Of a DNA stretch of 64,000 nt, positions 9,414 through 21,323 are shown piece by piece (the first letter of the stretch is position 1; each line of letters starts with the position of its first letter). The DNA is taken from positions 60,980-124,979 of the forward strand of contig NZ_NOIT01000013.1 in assembly GCF_004136555.1 (NCBI RefSeq), given 5' to 3'. The translations under genes were made by a program, and so were the position numbers. This stretch comes from Kocuria carniphila (GTDB lineage Bacteria; Actinomycetota; Actinomycetes; Actinomycetales; Micrococcaceae). The notes under the pieces are model-generated. The model saw nothing but the letters and a program-made list of their open reading frames with translations. It searched no databases and was not told the origin of the DNA.

Positions 9414-10832
9414 ATGACGGTAGTTCACCTTCCGCTGGAGGCGGGCGATCCCGGGGAGAAAATCTTCCCCGCGGACGCCCGCCTTCGGGCGTACTCAGCT
9501 TCTTTGCCGGACACCACCGGCTTCACCCACGTGGTCCACGACGACGCCGACGGCGCCGTGATCACCCGCAGCGTACTGCCGTGCGGTACACGCGTGCTCA
9601 CGGAAAAAATGCCCGGTCAACGCTCGGCCTCCGTGGGCTTCTGGGTCAGCCTGGGTTCTCGTGACGAGGCACCCGGGATGCTCGGTTCCACGCACTTCCT
9701 GGAGCACTTGCTGTTCAAGGGCACGGCGCGGCGCACATCGCTCGACATCGCCGAAGCGTTCGACGCTGTGGGTGGCGAGTCCAACGCGTTCACCGCCAAG
9801 GAGAACACGTGCTACTACGCGCGGGTGCTTTCGGACGATCTGCCCATGGCCATTGACGTTCTCGCGGACATGTTCTCGAGCGCGGTACTGGACCCGGACG
9901 AGTTCGATCGCGAACGGGGAGTCATCCTCGAGGAAATCGCGATGGACCGTGACGACCCCACCGATTTCGCGTTCGAACAGTTCACCGCAGCGGTCCTGGA
10001 CGGCTCACCCCTGGCGCGTCCGATTGCGGGCACCCCGGAGGAGATCCGGTCCGTGGCTCGTGACGCCGTGTGGGAGCATTACCGTGCGGCCTATCGTCCG
10101 GAACATCTCGTGGTCACGGCCGCCGGCGGGCTCGAACACGAACGCGTGGTCGAGCTGGTTCGGGAGTCCTTGACCCGCGCGGGCTGGGATCCGGATGCAC
10201 CCGGTGCGGTGGGGGCGCGGCGCGCCAATACATCGGCTGTGCTCACACCCCTGACGGGCACCCAGGTGTTTCACCGCCCCGTGGAACAGGCGCACGTGGT
10301 GCTGGGCGGTCCTGCACTGCGCGTGGGTGATGACCGGCGTTTCACCATGACCGTGCTCAATGCCGCACTGGGCGGGGGGATGTCCTCACGGTTGTTTCAC
10401 ACGATCCGCGAGCAGAAGGGCCTGGCGTACTCCACGTTCTCGTTCTCGGGTGCGTATTCGGATGCCGGGTATTTCGGCATGTATGCGGGCTGCACCATGG
10501 ATCGGGTGGACCAGGTCGCGCAACTCATGCGCACCGAGCTGGACCGGCTCGCGCAGGACGGAATGACCGCCAAAGAATTGGCTAAGATCGAGGGCCAGCT
10601 CAGCGGCGCCACTGTGCTGGCCCTGGAGGATACCGGTTCACGGATGTCCCGTTTGGGATCGGCAGAATTGAAGACCGGCGTGTACATGGACGTGGACGAG
10701 TCCCTGGACCGGATCCGCGCCGTGACCTCGCAGGACGTTCAGACGCTGGCGGCGGAACTGTCCGCGGCGTCGTCCGTGCAGACCGTGGTGGGGCCGCAAG
10801 CTCCGGCCGAGAAGCTGCCGAGCCAGAACTAA
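9414..10832 (+). CDS. M16 family zinc metallopeptidase (insulinase-like)
   Basis: The 472-residue protein has the inverted zinc motif HFLEH (His94, Glu97, His98) in STHFLEHLLFKGT and the downstream acidic ligand region VILEEIAMDRDDP, followed by a second inactive-type M16 domain (AYSTFSFSGAYSDAGYFGMYA). This is a single-chain, two-domain processing-peptidase-like protein, normally encoded just after pnp in Actinobacteria. The substrate is unknown. ATG 9414 is used; no strong RBS is visible (GAGG 7 nt before). dapB follows after 12 nt. Confidence 0.92.
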   Translation: MTVVHLPLEAGDPGEKIFPADARLRAYSASLPDTTGFTHVVHDDADGAVITRSVLPCGTRVLTEKMPGQRSASVGFWVSLGSRDEAPGMLGSTHFLEHLLFKGTARRTSLDIAEAFDAVGGESNAFTAKENTCYYARVLSDDLPMAIDVLADMFSSAVLDPDEFDRERGVILEEIAMDRDDPTDFAFEQFTAAVLDGSPLARPIAGTPEEIRSVARDAVWEHYRAAYRPEHLVVTAAGGLEHERVVELVRESLTRAGWDPDAPGAVGARRANTSAVLTPLTGTQVFHRPVEQAHVVLGGPALRVGDDRRFTMTVLNAALGGGMSSRLFHTIREQKGLAYSTFSFSGAYSDAGYFGMYAGCTMDRVDQVAQLMRTELDRLAQDGMTAKELAKIEGQLSGATVLALEDTGSRMSRLGSAELKTGVYMDVDESLDRIRAVTSQDVQTLAAELSAASSVQTVVGPQAPAEKLPSQN

Positions 10833-10844
10833 GGAGTGGTTGAG

Positions 10845-11612
10845 ATGACCGAATCGAACAACACCATCAAGGTGGCCGTGCTCGGTCACCACGGACGCAT
10901 GGGTTCCGAGGCCGTGGCTGCCGTTGAGCGTGCTGCCGGGTTGGAACTGGTCGCCGCGCTGGGTCGTGGCGATGATTTCCAAACCATCGTCGACTCGGGT
11001 GCGCAGGTCATGATCGACCTGACCGTTCCGGAGTCCACGCGGGACAACGTCCGCTTCGCCATCGACCATGGTATCCATTCGGTCGTGGGCACCACGGGCT
11101 GGGACGATCAGGCCCTGGCGGACCTCGAATCTCAGCTGGCCAAGCACCCCGAGGTAGGTGTGCTGATCGCCCCCAACTTCGCAGTGGGTGCGGTGCTGGC
11201 CATGAAGTTCTCGGAGGCGGCAGCCGCGTTCTTCGAATCCGTGGAGGTCGTCGAACTGCACCACCCCGACAAGCTGGATGCGCCGTCCGGAACCGCAGCC
11301 CGTACGGCGTCGTTGATCGGGAAGGCCCGCCGCGCGGCCGGTGTGGTTGACTCGCCGGACGCGACACAGACCGATCCGGACGGCGCACGCGGCGCCGTGG
11401 TCGACGGTGTGCACGTGCACTCCGTACGACTACGCGGCCTGGTCGCCCACCAGGAGACTCTGCTGGGCAACACGGGGGAGCAGTTGACCATTCGTCACGA
11501 TTCCTTTGACCGGATCTCGTTCATGACCGGTGTGGTGCTGGGCGTGCGTGAAGTGGCCAAGCACCCGGGACTGACTCACGGGCTGGACGGCTACATGGAT
11601 CTGGGCCTGTGA
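10845..11612 (+). CDS. dapB: 4-hydroxy-tetrahydrodipicolinate reductase
   Basis: DapB reduces the DapA product to tetrahydrodipicolinate for lysine and cell-wall diaminopimelate. The 255-residue protein has the dinucleotide motif AVLGHHGRMG near the N-terminus, IDLTVPE, GTTGW and the catalytic ELHHPDKLDAPSGTA. I choose ATG 10845 rather than the in-frame GTG 10836 because AAGGAG ends 7 nt upstream of the ATG and overlaps the GTG. It overlaps the next gene by GTGA. Confidence 0.96.
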   Translation: MTESNNTIKVAVLGHHGRMGSEAVAAVERAAGLELVAALGRGDDFQTIVDSGAQVMIDLTVPESTRDNVRFAIDHGIHSVVGTTGWDDQALADLESQLAKHPEVGVLIAPNFAVGAVLAMKFSEAAAAFFESVEVVELHHPDKLDAPSGTAARTASLIGKARRAAGVVDSPDATQTDPDGARGAVVDGVHVHSVRLRGLVAHQETLLGNTGEQLTIRHDSFDRISFMTGVVLGVREVAKHPGLTHGLDGYMDLGL

Positions 11613-12277
11613 GTCATCGCGAATCCGACTCCCGAGAACACGTTTCCGTAACGTCCGACTCCGGGAAACCCAGTTCTCTGCGGTGGTGGGTGGCCGCGGT
11701 CATCGTGCTGGCGCTGCTGACCGTGGTGATCCTGCCCATCTCCGTGGGCTCCAAAGTGTGGATCATCGCCATGTTGGCCTTCGCTGCGGTCTTTACCGTG
11801 CTCGAAATCGGTTCCAAGGGGCGCATCCTGGCCGCCCTCATGGTCGCTTTGCTCGCGCTCTATCTTGGCCTGTCGTTCCAACGAGCGGTGCTGCTGCTGA
11901 GCTCGGAGGGTTTGATCGTGAAGGGCTTCGGGATCGCCATGCTGGTCATCCCGGCGGTGGGCACGTGGGCCATGGTGCGAGAGATCATTTTCGGTGCCCG
12001 TACCGAAAAACTCGGCCGCACCCTCGCCGCGGAAGGCGGGCTCCCCGAGGACAACCTGCCCAAAACGCCGTCGGGCCGCTATGTACGAGAGGCCGCGGAC
12101 GAGCACTTCCACACCGTTCGCGAAGAGGTCGAGGCGAACCCGGAGGATTGGCGCGGTTGGTACCGCTTGAGCCTGGCCTACTCGGCGAGCTCGGACGGTC
12201 GGCGCGCCCGCGGTGCCATGCGCACCGCTATTGCCTTGTACCGCGGCGCGGACCCGGGGGCGGCACTGGCGCGGTGA
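11609..12277 (+). CDS. Membrane protein with C-terminal TPR-like segment
   Basis: The 222-residue protein has a polar N-terminus, about four membrane helices (roughly residues 25-45, 49-67, 72-90 and 105-125) and a cytoplasmic part ending in EEVEANPEDWRGWYRLSLAY...RAMRTAIALYRG, which looks like one tetratricopeptide-type helical pair. GTG 11609 overlaps the dapB stop (GTGA), so translation is coupled. It sits between dapB and dapA; a role in the lysine pathway is not shown by sequence, and no family name can be given with confidence. Confidence 0.8.
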   Translation: MSHRESDSREHVSVTSDSGKPSSLRWWVAAVIVLALLTVVILPISVGSKVWIIAMLAFAAVFTVLEIGSKGRILAALMVALLALYLGLSFQRAVLLLSSEGLIVKGFGIAMLVIPAVGTWAMVREIIFGARTEKLGRTLAAEGGLPEDNLPKTPSGRYVREAADEHFHTVREEVEANPEDWRGWYRLSLAYSASSDGRRARGAMRTAIALYRGADPGAALAR

Positions 12278-12283
12278 TCGCGG

Positions 12284-12289
12284 TAACCT
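12284..12289 (+). promoter_or_regulatory. -10 box of a probable leaderless dapA transcript
   Basis: TAACCT ends exactly 7 nt before the dapA ATG, so the transcript would start at or very near the start codon. No Shine-Dalgarno sequence precedes the ATG. Confidence 0.5.
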
Positions 12290-12296
12290 TGAGCGT

Positions 12297-13232
12297 ATGA
12301 CCGATCGCAGCGTAGCCACTCAGCCCGACCGCCCCGCCCCCATGTTCGGAACTCTGCTCACCGCCATGGTGACCGCGTTCAAGGACGACGGGTCCGTGGA
12401 CCTCGAAACCACGGGGCATCTGGCGGAAGAACTGGTCAACGATGGTTGTGACGGACTGGTGGTGTGTGGCACCACCGGCGAGTACTCGACCATGACCGAC
12501 GAAGAAAACCTCGCGGTCTTCCGGGCCGTCAAGGATGCCGTGGGCGGGCGCGTGCCCTTGCTCGCGGGCACGGGTTCCAACGACACCGAGCACTCCCGGT
12601 ACCTCTCCCTGGAAGCCCAGAAAATCGGCATGGACGGCCTGCTGATCGTCACGCCGTACTACAGCAAGCCCACACAGGCCGGTATCGAGGCGCACTTCCG
12701 CTCACTGGCGGATTCCGTCGACACGCCGATCATGATGTACGACATTCCGGGTCGTTCGGGCGTCCCGATTGCCCCGGAAACGCTCATCTCGCTGGCGTCC
12801 CACGAGAACCTCGTGGCCGTCAAGGATGCCAAGGCAGACTTCAATGCCGCCGCACACGTGATGGCCGAAACCGATCTCGTGTACTACTCCGGTGACGACG
12901 GACTGACCCTGCCCTGGATCGCGCTGGGCGCGGCAGGTCTCGTGGGCGTCACGTCCCACCTGGACACTCCGCGGTTCCGCACGCTCGTCGACGCCGCCCT
13001 CGCCGGTGACCTCGTCACCGCGCGCAAGGTCAACAATGAGCTGATCCCGGTGGTTCGCGCCGCCATGACTCGTGTGCCCGGTGCCGTGGCCGCGAAAACG
13101 ATTTTGAATTGGCAGGGGCGCCTGCCGAACAACACCGTGCGCTTGCCGCATGTGGCGCCCACTCAGGCCGAAATCGAGCAGATCCGCGCGGATCTGAGTT
13201 CCTCGGTCCTGGCAGACACTTTGAACAATTAA
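12297..13232 (+). CDS. dapA: 4-hydroxy-tetrahydrodipicolinate synthase
   Basis: DapA condenses pyruvate and aspartate semialdehyde, the first committed step of lysine synthesis. The 311-residue protein shows CGTTGEYSTMTDEE (substrate-binding Thr-Thr), YYSKPTQ, MMYDIPGRSG and the Schiff-base lysine in NLVAVKDAKADF. I start at ATG 12297 (MTDRSVATQ); the open frame 84 nt upstream lies inside the previous gene and would add non-DapA sequence. It is followed 15 nt later by the RNase J gene. Confidence 0.96.
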   Translation: MTDRSVATQPDRPAPMFGTLLTAMVTAFKDDGSVDLETTGHLAEELVNDGCDGLVVCGTTGEYSTMTDEENLAVFRAVKDAVGGRVPLLAGTGSNDTEHSRYLSLEAQKIGMDGLLIVTPYYSKPTQAGIEAHFRSLADSVDTPIMMYDIPGRSGVPIAPETLISLASHENLVAVKDAKADFNAAAHVMAETDLVYYSGDDGLTLPWIALGAAGLVGVTSHLDTPRFRTLVDAALAGDLVTARKVNNELIPVVRAAMTRVPGAVAAKTILNWQGRLPNNTVRLPHVAPTQAEIEQIRADLSSSVLADTLNN

Positions 13233-13247
13233 GACGAAAGGGGTCTC

Positions 13248-14942
13248 ATGACCCGATGGACCAACACTGACCTCTCCGAACCCCCCGCGTTGGCCGCAGA
13301 CACTCTGCGCGTCATCCCGCTGGGAGGTTTGGGCGAGGTCGGTCGGAACATGACCGTGTTCGAGATCAATGGGCAGTTGCTCGTGGTCGACTGCGGTGTG
13401 CTGTTCCCCGAAGAAACCCAGCCCGGTGTGGACCTGATCCTGCCGGACATCAACAACATCAAGGACCGCCTGGACGATATCGTGGCGGTCGTCCTGACGC
13501 ACGGTCACGAGGACCACATCGGTGCCGTTCCGTACCTGCTCAAGCGCCGTCCGGACATCCCCATCATCGGTTCCCAGCTCACCCTCGCACTGATCGAAGC
13601 CAAGCTGAAGGAGCACCGCATCAAGCCCTTCACCCTGGCCGTGCGCGAGGGCCAGGTCGAGCGCCTCGGCGAGTTCGAGTGCGAGTTCGTGGCCGTCAAC
13701 CACTCCATCCCTGACGCCCTGGCCGTGTTCCTGCGGACCAAGGCCGGCACCGTCCTGCACACCGGTGACTTCAAGATGGATCAGTTGCCCATGGACGGTC
13801 GCATCACCGACCTCCGCCACTTCGCCCGCCTGGGTGAAGAGGGTGTGGATCTGTTCCTGACTGACTCCACCAACGCCGAGGTGCCGGGCTTCGTACCCAC
13901 CGAGAAGGCCATTGGCCCCGTGCTCGCAGACGTGATCGCCAAGGCACGCCAGCGCGTGATCGTGGCCTCGTTCTCCTCGCACGTTCACCGCGTGCAGCAG
14001 GTGCTCGACGCCGCCGTGGCCAGCGGTCGCAAGGTTGCCCTGATGGGTCGCTCGATGATCCGCAACATGGAGATCGCCGACAAGCTCGGTTATCTGGACG
14101 TTCCGCCCAACGTGCTGATCGACCAGAAGAAGGCCGCGGACTACCCGGACGACAAGCTCGTGATCATGTGCACCGGTTCTCAGGGTGAGCCCATGGCCGC
14201 GCTGTCCCGCATGGCCAACGGCGACCACAAGGTTCAGGTGAACGCCGGTGACACGGTGATCCTGGCGTCGTCGTTGATCCCCGGTAACGAGAACTCGGTG
14301 TTCCGCGTGATCAACGGTCTGATGCGTTTGGGTGCTGACGTGGTGCACAAGGGCAACGCCAAGGTGCACGTGTCCGGTCACGCAGCCGCCGGCGAACTGC
14401 TGTACTGCTACAACATCGTGGAGCCCGAGTACGTCATGCCGGTCCACGGCGAGGTGCGCCACCTGATCGCCAACGGTGCCCTGGCCCAGGAGACCGGTGT
14501 TCCCAGCGATCACGTGCTGCTCGCCGAGAACGGCACCGTGGTGGACATGCACAACGGTAAGTCCAAGATCACCGGTCAGGTCGAATGCGGGTTCATCTAC
14601 GTGGACGGCTCCTCCGTGGGTGAGATCACGGACGCGGACCTCAAGGACCGCATGACCCTGGGTGAAGAAGGCTTCATCTCCGTGGTTACCGTGGTCAATC
14701 GCGACACCGGCAAGATCGTTTCCGGCCCGGACATCCACGCGCGCGGCGTGGCCGAGGAGGACACTGTCTTCAATGAAATCCGCCCCAAGATCATTGCGGC
14801 CCTCGAAGACGCGATGGGGGAGTCCGGCAAGAATCACACAGCGCACCAGCTGCAGCAGGTCGTGCGCCGCACCATCGGCTCGTGGGTTTCGCGCAAGCTG
14901 CGCCGCAAACCCATGATCGTACCCGTGGTGGTCGAAGCTTAA
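13248..14942 (+). CDS. rnj: Ribonuclease J
   Basis: The 564-residue metallo-beta-lactamase/beta-CASP nuclease processes and degrades RNA from the 5' end and internally. The zinc motif HGHEDH is in VLTHGHEDHIGAVPYLL (about residues 83-99), and the beta-CASP region includes TDSTNAEVPGF, SFSSHVHRVQQ, MCTGSQGEPMAALSRM and HVSGHAAAGEL. ATG 13248 is preceded by AAAGGGG. The dapA-rnj-ftsK order is standard for Actinobacteria. A strong terminator follows 23 nt after the stop. Confidence 0.96.
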   Translation: MTRWTNTDLSEPPALAADTLRVIPLGGLGEVGRNMTVFEINGQLLVVDCGVLFPEETQPGVDLILPDINNIKDRLDDIVAVVLTHGHEDHIGAVPYLLKRRPDIPIIGSQLTLALIEAKLKEHRIKPFTLAVREGQVERLGEFECEFVAVNHSIPDALAVFLRTKAGTVLHTGDFKMDQLPMDGRITDLRHFARLGEEGVDLFLTDSTNAEVPGFVPTEKAIGPVLADVIAKARQRVIVASFSSHVHRVQQVLDAAVASGRKVALMGRSMIRNMEIADKLGYLDVPPNVLIDQKKAADYPDDKLVIMCTGSQGEPMAALSRMANGDHKVQVNAGDTVILASSLIPGNENSVFRVINGLMRLGADVVHKGNAKVHVSGHAAAGELLYCYNIVEPEYVMPVHGEVRHLIANGALAQETGVPSDHVLLAENGTVVDMHNGKSKITGQVECGFIYVDGSSVGEITDADLKDRMTLGEEGFISVVTVVNRDTGKIVSGPDIHARGVAEEDTVFNEIRPKIIAALEDAMGESGKNHTAHQLQQVVRRTIGSWVSRKLRRKPMIVPVVVEA

Positions 14943-14965
14943 TTAAGGCTGATCCGAGCGAGCCG

Positions 14966-14999
14966 AGCCCGCCCCGACGCGATGTCGGGGCGGGCTTTG
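14966..14999 (+). terminator. Intrinsic terminator after rnj
   Basis: A perfect 13-bp GC-rich stem (14966-14978 with 14984-14996) with a 5-nt loop is followed by TT and separates rnj from ftsK. Confidence 0.8.
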
Positions 15000-15010
15000 C
15001 GCTCGGCGGG

Positions 15011-15016
15011 TATTCT
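15011..15016 (+). promoter_or_regulatory. -10 box of a probable leaderless ftsK transcript
   Basis: TATTCT lies just after the rnj terminator and ends 7 nt before ATG 15024. There is no Shine-Dalgarno sequence. Confidence 0.5.
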
Positions 15017-15023
15017 GGAACAT

Positions 15024-17950
<2,927 letters not shown>

Positions 17951-17954
<4 letters not shown>

Positions 17955-18607
17955 TGGCTCGAAAAGGCGGAACCCCCGCACCCCGGGCGGTCGCAGACCC
18001 GCCGCCCAACTCATCCAACTGGAATCTGCCCAATGCGCTGACGGCACTGCGCATTGTCATGGTGCCGTTCTTCGTGTGGTTCCTGTGGGCCGGTGGAACG
18101 CACGGTGAGGATTCCATGCCCATGCGCTGGGCTGCCGTGGTGGTCTTCGGCGTGGCCATGTACACGGACAAACTCGACGGCGACATCGCCCGCGCACGTA
18201 ACCTGATCACCAGTTTCGGCAAGATCGCCGATCCCATCGCGGACAAATTGCTGACCGGTGCTGCGTTCGTGGTGCTCTCCATGTTGGGCGAGCTGTGGTG
18301 GTGGGTGACCATCGTGATTCTGGTGCGTGAGTGGGGCATCACGATCATGCGTTTCGTGGTGATCCGCTACGGCGTCATGGCAGCTTCCAAGGGAGGCAAG
18401 ACCAAGACCGTGCTGCAGACGGCGGCTCTGATCGCTCTGCTGCTGCCGCTGGCACCATTCGTGGGTGCTTGGTGGCTGTGGTTCGCATGGGTGTTGACCG
18501 CGCTGGCGTTGATCGTCACGGTCGTCACCGGTATTGACTACGTGATCAAGGCCGTGCAACTGCGTAACGCTGCCGTGAACAAGGCCGCTGAGAACGAGGA
18601 CGAATAG
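17951..18607 (+). CDS. pgsA: CDP-diacylglycerol-glycerol-3-phosphate 3-phosphatidyltransferase
   Basis: This membrane enzyme makes phosphatidylglycerol phosphate. The 218-residue protein has the CDP-alcohol phosphotransferase signature DKLDGDIARARN...GKIADPIADK with all the conserved aspartates, and four to five hydrophobic helices. Two adjacent ATG codons (17951 and 17954) fit; the first overlaps the ftsK stop by ATGA. Its stop TAG overlaps the cinA GTG by one base. ftsK-pgsA-cinA-clgR-recA is a conserved actinobacterial order. Confidence 0.93.
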
Positions 18608-19104
18608 TGGCAGATTCTCAACTTCATACCGCCGTGGATCTGATTCAGTTGGCCGTAACGCACGGGGTGACCATCGGAACCGCGGAATCGTTGACCGGTG
18701 GAGCGGTGGCAGCGGCCATTGTCGATGTTCCGGGCGCCTCCGACTCTCTGGAGGGCGGTGTGGTGAGTTACTCGCATGCCGTGAAGGAAAAGACTCTGGG
18801 CGTCTCCCATGAGTTATTGGAGCGTCAGGGTGCCGTCGATCCCGAGGTGGCGGAGGCCATGGCACGCGGCGCCCGTGCCGCTCTGGGTGTCGACTGGGCC
18901 GTGGCCACGACCGGCGTGGCCGGCCCCGAACCGCACGATGGTCAGGAGGTCGGCACCGTGTACCTCGGTGTCAGCGGACCCAGGGGAGAGGACCACCTCG
19001 AGCTGCGCCTGGATGGCGGACGCGCCGCTATCCGTCGGGAGTCGGTTTCCCGGGCCATTGACTTTCTTGCGTCACAAATCGAGCTCACAGACAACTTCCA
19101 GTGA
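18607..19104 (+). CDS. cinA: CinA-family nicotinamide-nucleotide amidohydrolase domain protein (PncC-like)
   Basis: The 165-residue protein consists only of the C-terminal CinA domain, which deamidates nicotinamide mononucleotide for NAD salvage. Signature segments are GTAESLTGGAVAAAIVDVPG and WAVATTGVAGP. The N-terminal molybdopterin-binding-like domain of full CinA is absent, as is usual in this group. GTG 18607 shares one base with the pgsA stop. A role in DNA uptake competence is not implied. Confidence 0.9.
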   Translation: MADSQLHTAVDLIQLAVTHGVTIGTAESLTGGAVAAAIVDVPGASDSLEGGVVSYSHAVKEKTLGVSHELLERQGAVDPEVAEAMARGARAALGVDWAVATTGVAGPEPHDGQEVGTVYLGVSGPRGEDHLELRLDGGRAAIRRESVSRAIDFLASQIELTDNFQ

Positions 19105-19222
19105 AATTCTTTCGCCAACAAGGAACAATTGAACGGGCAAGCAGGTTACTACTACCAGAGGCTCAACTTGAGTCGCCCAGGGTCAAGGTTGTGGCTACCG
19201 CCCGACTGAAAGCACCTGGTTA

Positions 19223-19237
19223 AACGGTTTGACCGTT
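19223..19237 (+). promoter_or_regulatory. Dyad upstream of clgR
   Basis: AACGG-TTTGA-CCGTT is a perfect 5-bp inverted repeat centred 31 nt before the clgR ATG. It is a candidate operator, possibly for ClgR itself, but it does not match a ClgR consensus closely. The rest of the 156-bp cinA-clgR spacer has no feature I can name. Confidence 0.35.
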
Positions 19238-19260
19238 CGTACGAGGAGTAGGCAATTCAC

Positions 19261-19686
19261 ATGACGAAGCAACCCGTGTCCGTCAATGGTGTCGTCCGTT
19301 GGAAGGACGTGGGACTGTCCGACGAAGAACATGCCGAGACGAAGGACGTCAAAGTGGGCGTTTTGCGACAAGAAATTGGCGAAGTGCTCCGTAGCGTCCG
19401 CCAGCGTCAGGGACGCACTCTGCGAGAAGTTTCGCACAGTGCTCGTGTGTCGCTGGGCTACCTGAGCGAGGTGGAGCGAGGCCAGAAGGAAGCATCCTCC
19501 GAGCTGCTGGCATCCATCTGCACCGCTCTCGAAATTCCCCTGTCACAGATGCTGCGTGAAGTTGCAGATCGCCTCGCATACGCCGAGGGCAACTACATTC
19601 CGGATACCGTGCCTTCCGAGATGACCGAAGAGTTCACTCGTGAGGTCCGCCAGTTGCGCGGGGGCGCAGCCACTTCGGCGCACTAA
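19261..19686 (+). CDS. clgR: ClgR-type helix-turn-helix transcriptional regulator
   Basis: The 141-residue protein carries an XRE-type HTH at about residues 35-95 ([20 protein letters not shown], then [20 protein letters not shown]), the conserved ClgR core. ClgR activates clp protease and stress genes in Actinobacteria and is itself degraded by ClpCP; the C-terminus here ends in TSAH. ATG 19261 gives an N-terminal extension of ~35 residues; an internal start cannot be excluded. The position between cinA and recA is the standard one. Confidence 0.9.
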   Translation: MTKQPVSVNGVVRWKDVGLSDEEHAETKDVKVGVLRQEIGEVLRSVRQRQGRTLREVSHSARVSLGYLSEVERGQKEASSELLASICTALEIPLSQMLREVADRLAYAEGNYIPDTVPSEMTEEFTREVRQLRGGAATSAH

Positions 19687-19716
19687 TCCCATCCGCTCAC
19701 CAGCGTTAGAGTTTCC

Positions 19717-19750
19717 AGGGCCCGTCGGCATTGTCGGCGGGCCCTTGTTA
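19717..19750 (+). terminator. Terminator-like hairpin after clgR
   Basis: An 8-bp stem AGGGCCCG/CGGGCCCT (19717-19724 with 19738-19745) is followed by TGTTATGT. It lies between the clgR stop and the DUF3046 gene. Confidence 0.6.
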
Positions 19751-19787
19751 TGTCACCCCACCGTTGTAGTCCGCTAGGAAAGGCCGC

Positions 19788-20009
19788 ATGCGCATCAGTA
19801 CGTTCTGGGAGTTCATGGCCCACGAGTTCGGGTCCGGATACTCCAAGGTTCTCGCTCGAGATCTCGTCATGGCAGAAGTGGGGGACCGGACCGCCGTCGA
19901 AGCCCTCGACGCAGGCATCGACCCCAAGCACGTGTGGTTCGCGATCTGTAAAGCGCAGGAGATCCCGCAGGAGCGTTGGTGGGGCCCGGACAGGGAACCC
20001 AAGTCCTAG
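19788..20009 (+). CDS. DUF3046 family protein
   Basis: The 73-residue protein (MRISTFWEFMAHEFGSGYS...) matches the small DUF3046 family found immediately upstream of recA in Actinobacteria. Its function is unknown. It ends with a conserved Trp-rich RWWGP segment. ATG 19788 is preceded by AGGAAAGG. The recA SOS box lies 26 nt after its stop, so it is not under that box. Confidence 0.88.
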   Translation: MRISTFWEFMAHEFGSGYSKVLARDLVMAEVGDRTAVEALDAGIDPKHVWFAICKAQEIPQERWWGPDREPKS

Positions 20010-20034
20010 TCTGCGCAATGGCGTCGAACGCCAA

Positions 20035-20050
20035 TCGAATGTATATTCGA
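20035..20050 (+). promoter_or_regulatory. LexA (SOS) box upstream of recA
   Basis: TCGAAT-GTAT-ATTCGA is a perfect palindrome that differs from the actinobacterial SOS box TCGAAC-N4-GTTCGA by one symmetrical base in each half. It is centred 131 nt before the recA ATG. Confidence 0.8.
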
Positions 20051-20173
20051 ATCAGATCATCCGGGCTCCACATCCTTCGTGAGCCCTTATGCGTGTCGGA
20101 CCCCCTCAGTAGGTTGAGACACGAACCAAACAACAGGGCCCGGAACACAGGCCCCTAAGAACCGAGGTGAATC

Positions 20174-21307
20174 ATGGCAGCCAAGTCAAAGGGAACCACT
20201 TCCGTTCCCTCTCAGGTGGTCGGCTCCGATCGCGAGAAGGCTCTGGATACTGTCCTGGCACAGATCGACAAGAACTACGGCAAGGGTTCGGTCATGCGAC
20301 TGGGTGACCGCCCGGCCACTCGCATCGAGACCATTCCCACTGGCTCCATCGCTTTGGACGTGGCCCTGGGTATCGGAGGATTCCCGCGCGGTCGCGTGGT
20401 CGAGATCTACGGTCCGGAATCTTCCGGTAAGACCACCGTGGCACTCCACGCAGTGGCGAGCGTTCAGCGCGCCGGCGGTATCGCCGCGTTCATCGACGCA
20501 GAGCACGCCCTGGATCCCGTGTACGCCGAGAAGTTGGGCGTGGACACGGACAACCTACTCGTGTCCCAGCCGGACACCGGTGAGCAGGCACTGGAGATCA
20601 TGGACATGCTGGTGGGCTCCGGCTCCATCGACATTGTCGTGATCGACTCCGTGGCAGCGCTGGTCCCCAAGGCGGAAATCGAAGGCGAAATGGGCGACAG
20701 CCACGTGGGTCTGCAGGCGCGTTTGATGTCTCAGGCGCTGCGTAAGATCACCGGTCGTCTGTCGCACACGAACACCACCGCCATCTTCATCAACCAGCTG
20801 CGCGAGAAGATCGGTGTGTTCTTCGGCTCGCCGGAAACCACTACCGGTGGTAAGGCTCTGAAGTTCTACGCCTCGGTGCGTGTGGACGTCCGTCGTATTG
20901 AAACTCTCAAGGACGGCGCCAACCCCGTGGGTAACCGCACCCGCGCCAAGATCGTCAAGAACAAGATGGCGCCGCCCTTCAAGCAGGCCGAGTTCGACAT
21001 CCTCTACGGCCAGGGCATCTCCATCGAGGGTGGCCTGATCGACATGGGTGTGGAGCACGGAATCGTCAAGAAGTCCGGTGCCTGGTTCACCTATGAAGGT
21101 GACCAGCTCGGTCAGGGTAAGGAGAACTCCCGCCGGTTCCTCAAGGACAACCCAGAGTTGGCCGCGGAAATCGAGCGGAAGATCCTCGTCAAGCTCGGCA
21201 TCACTGAGGGCACCGAGGAGCCCGAGGAGGACACCGTGGTGGAAGCCCCCGAGGACGACATCCTTGAGGCTCCGGATTCGACCAAGCCGGAACTTCCCGC
21301 GTTCTGA
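20174..21307 (+). CDS. recA: Recombinase RecA
   Basis: RecA forms filaments on single-stranded DNA, drives homologous recombination and triggers LexA self-cleavage. The 377-residue protein has Walker A GPESSGKT (Lys86), Walker [13 protein letters not shown], and loop L2 region [21 protein letters not shown]. The C-terminal tail is strongly acidic, as usual. ATG 20174 is preceded by GAGGTG. recX follows after 16 nt. Confidence 0.98.
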   Translation: MAAKSKGTTSVPSQVVGSDREKALDTVLAQIDKNYGKGSVMRLGDRPATRIETIPTGSIALDVALGIGGFPRGRVVEIYGPESSGKTTVALHAVASVQRAGGIAAFIDAEHALDPVYAEKLGVDTDNLLVSQPDTGEQALEIMDMLVGSGSIDIVVIDSVAALVPKAEIEGEMGDSHVGLQARLMSQALRKITGRLSHTNTTAIFINQLREKIGVFFGSPETTTGGKALKFYASVRVDVRRIETLKDGANPVGNRTRAKIVKNKMAPPFKQAEFDILYGQGISIEGGLIDMGVEHGIVKKSGAWFTYEGDQLGQGKENSRRFLKDNPELAAEIERKILVKLGITEGTEEPEEDTVVEAPEDDILEAPDSTKPELPAF

Positions 21308-21323
21308 TCGAGGTGACTGAGCG

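Noticed and set aside
6819..9428. Very long open frame (about 869 codons) on the minus strand opposite pnp
   Set aside because: It is a compositional shadow of a GC-rich gene: it fully overlaps pnp, is His/Gly/Val/Arg-rich low-complexity sequence, and shows no domain or RBS.
12702..14846. Long minus-strand open frame opposite dapA and rnj
   Set aside because: Same shadow effect; the plus-strand genes are clearly DapA and RNase J and the antisense translation has no recognisable motif.
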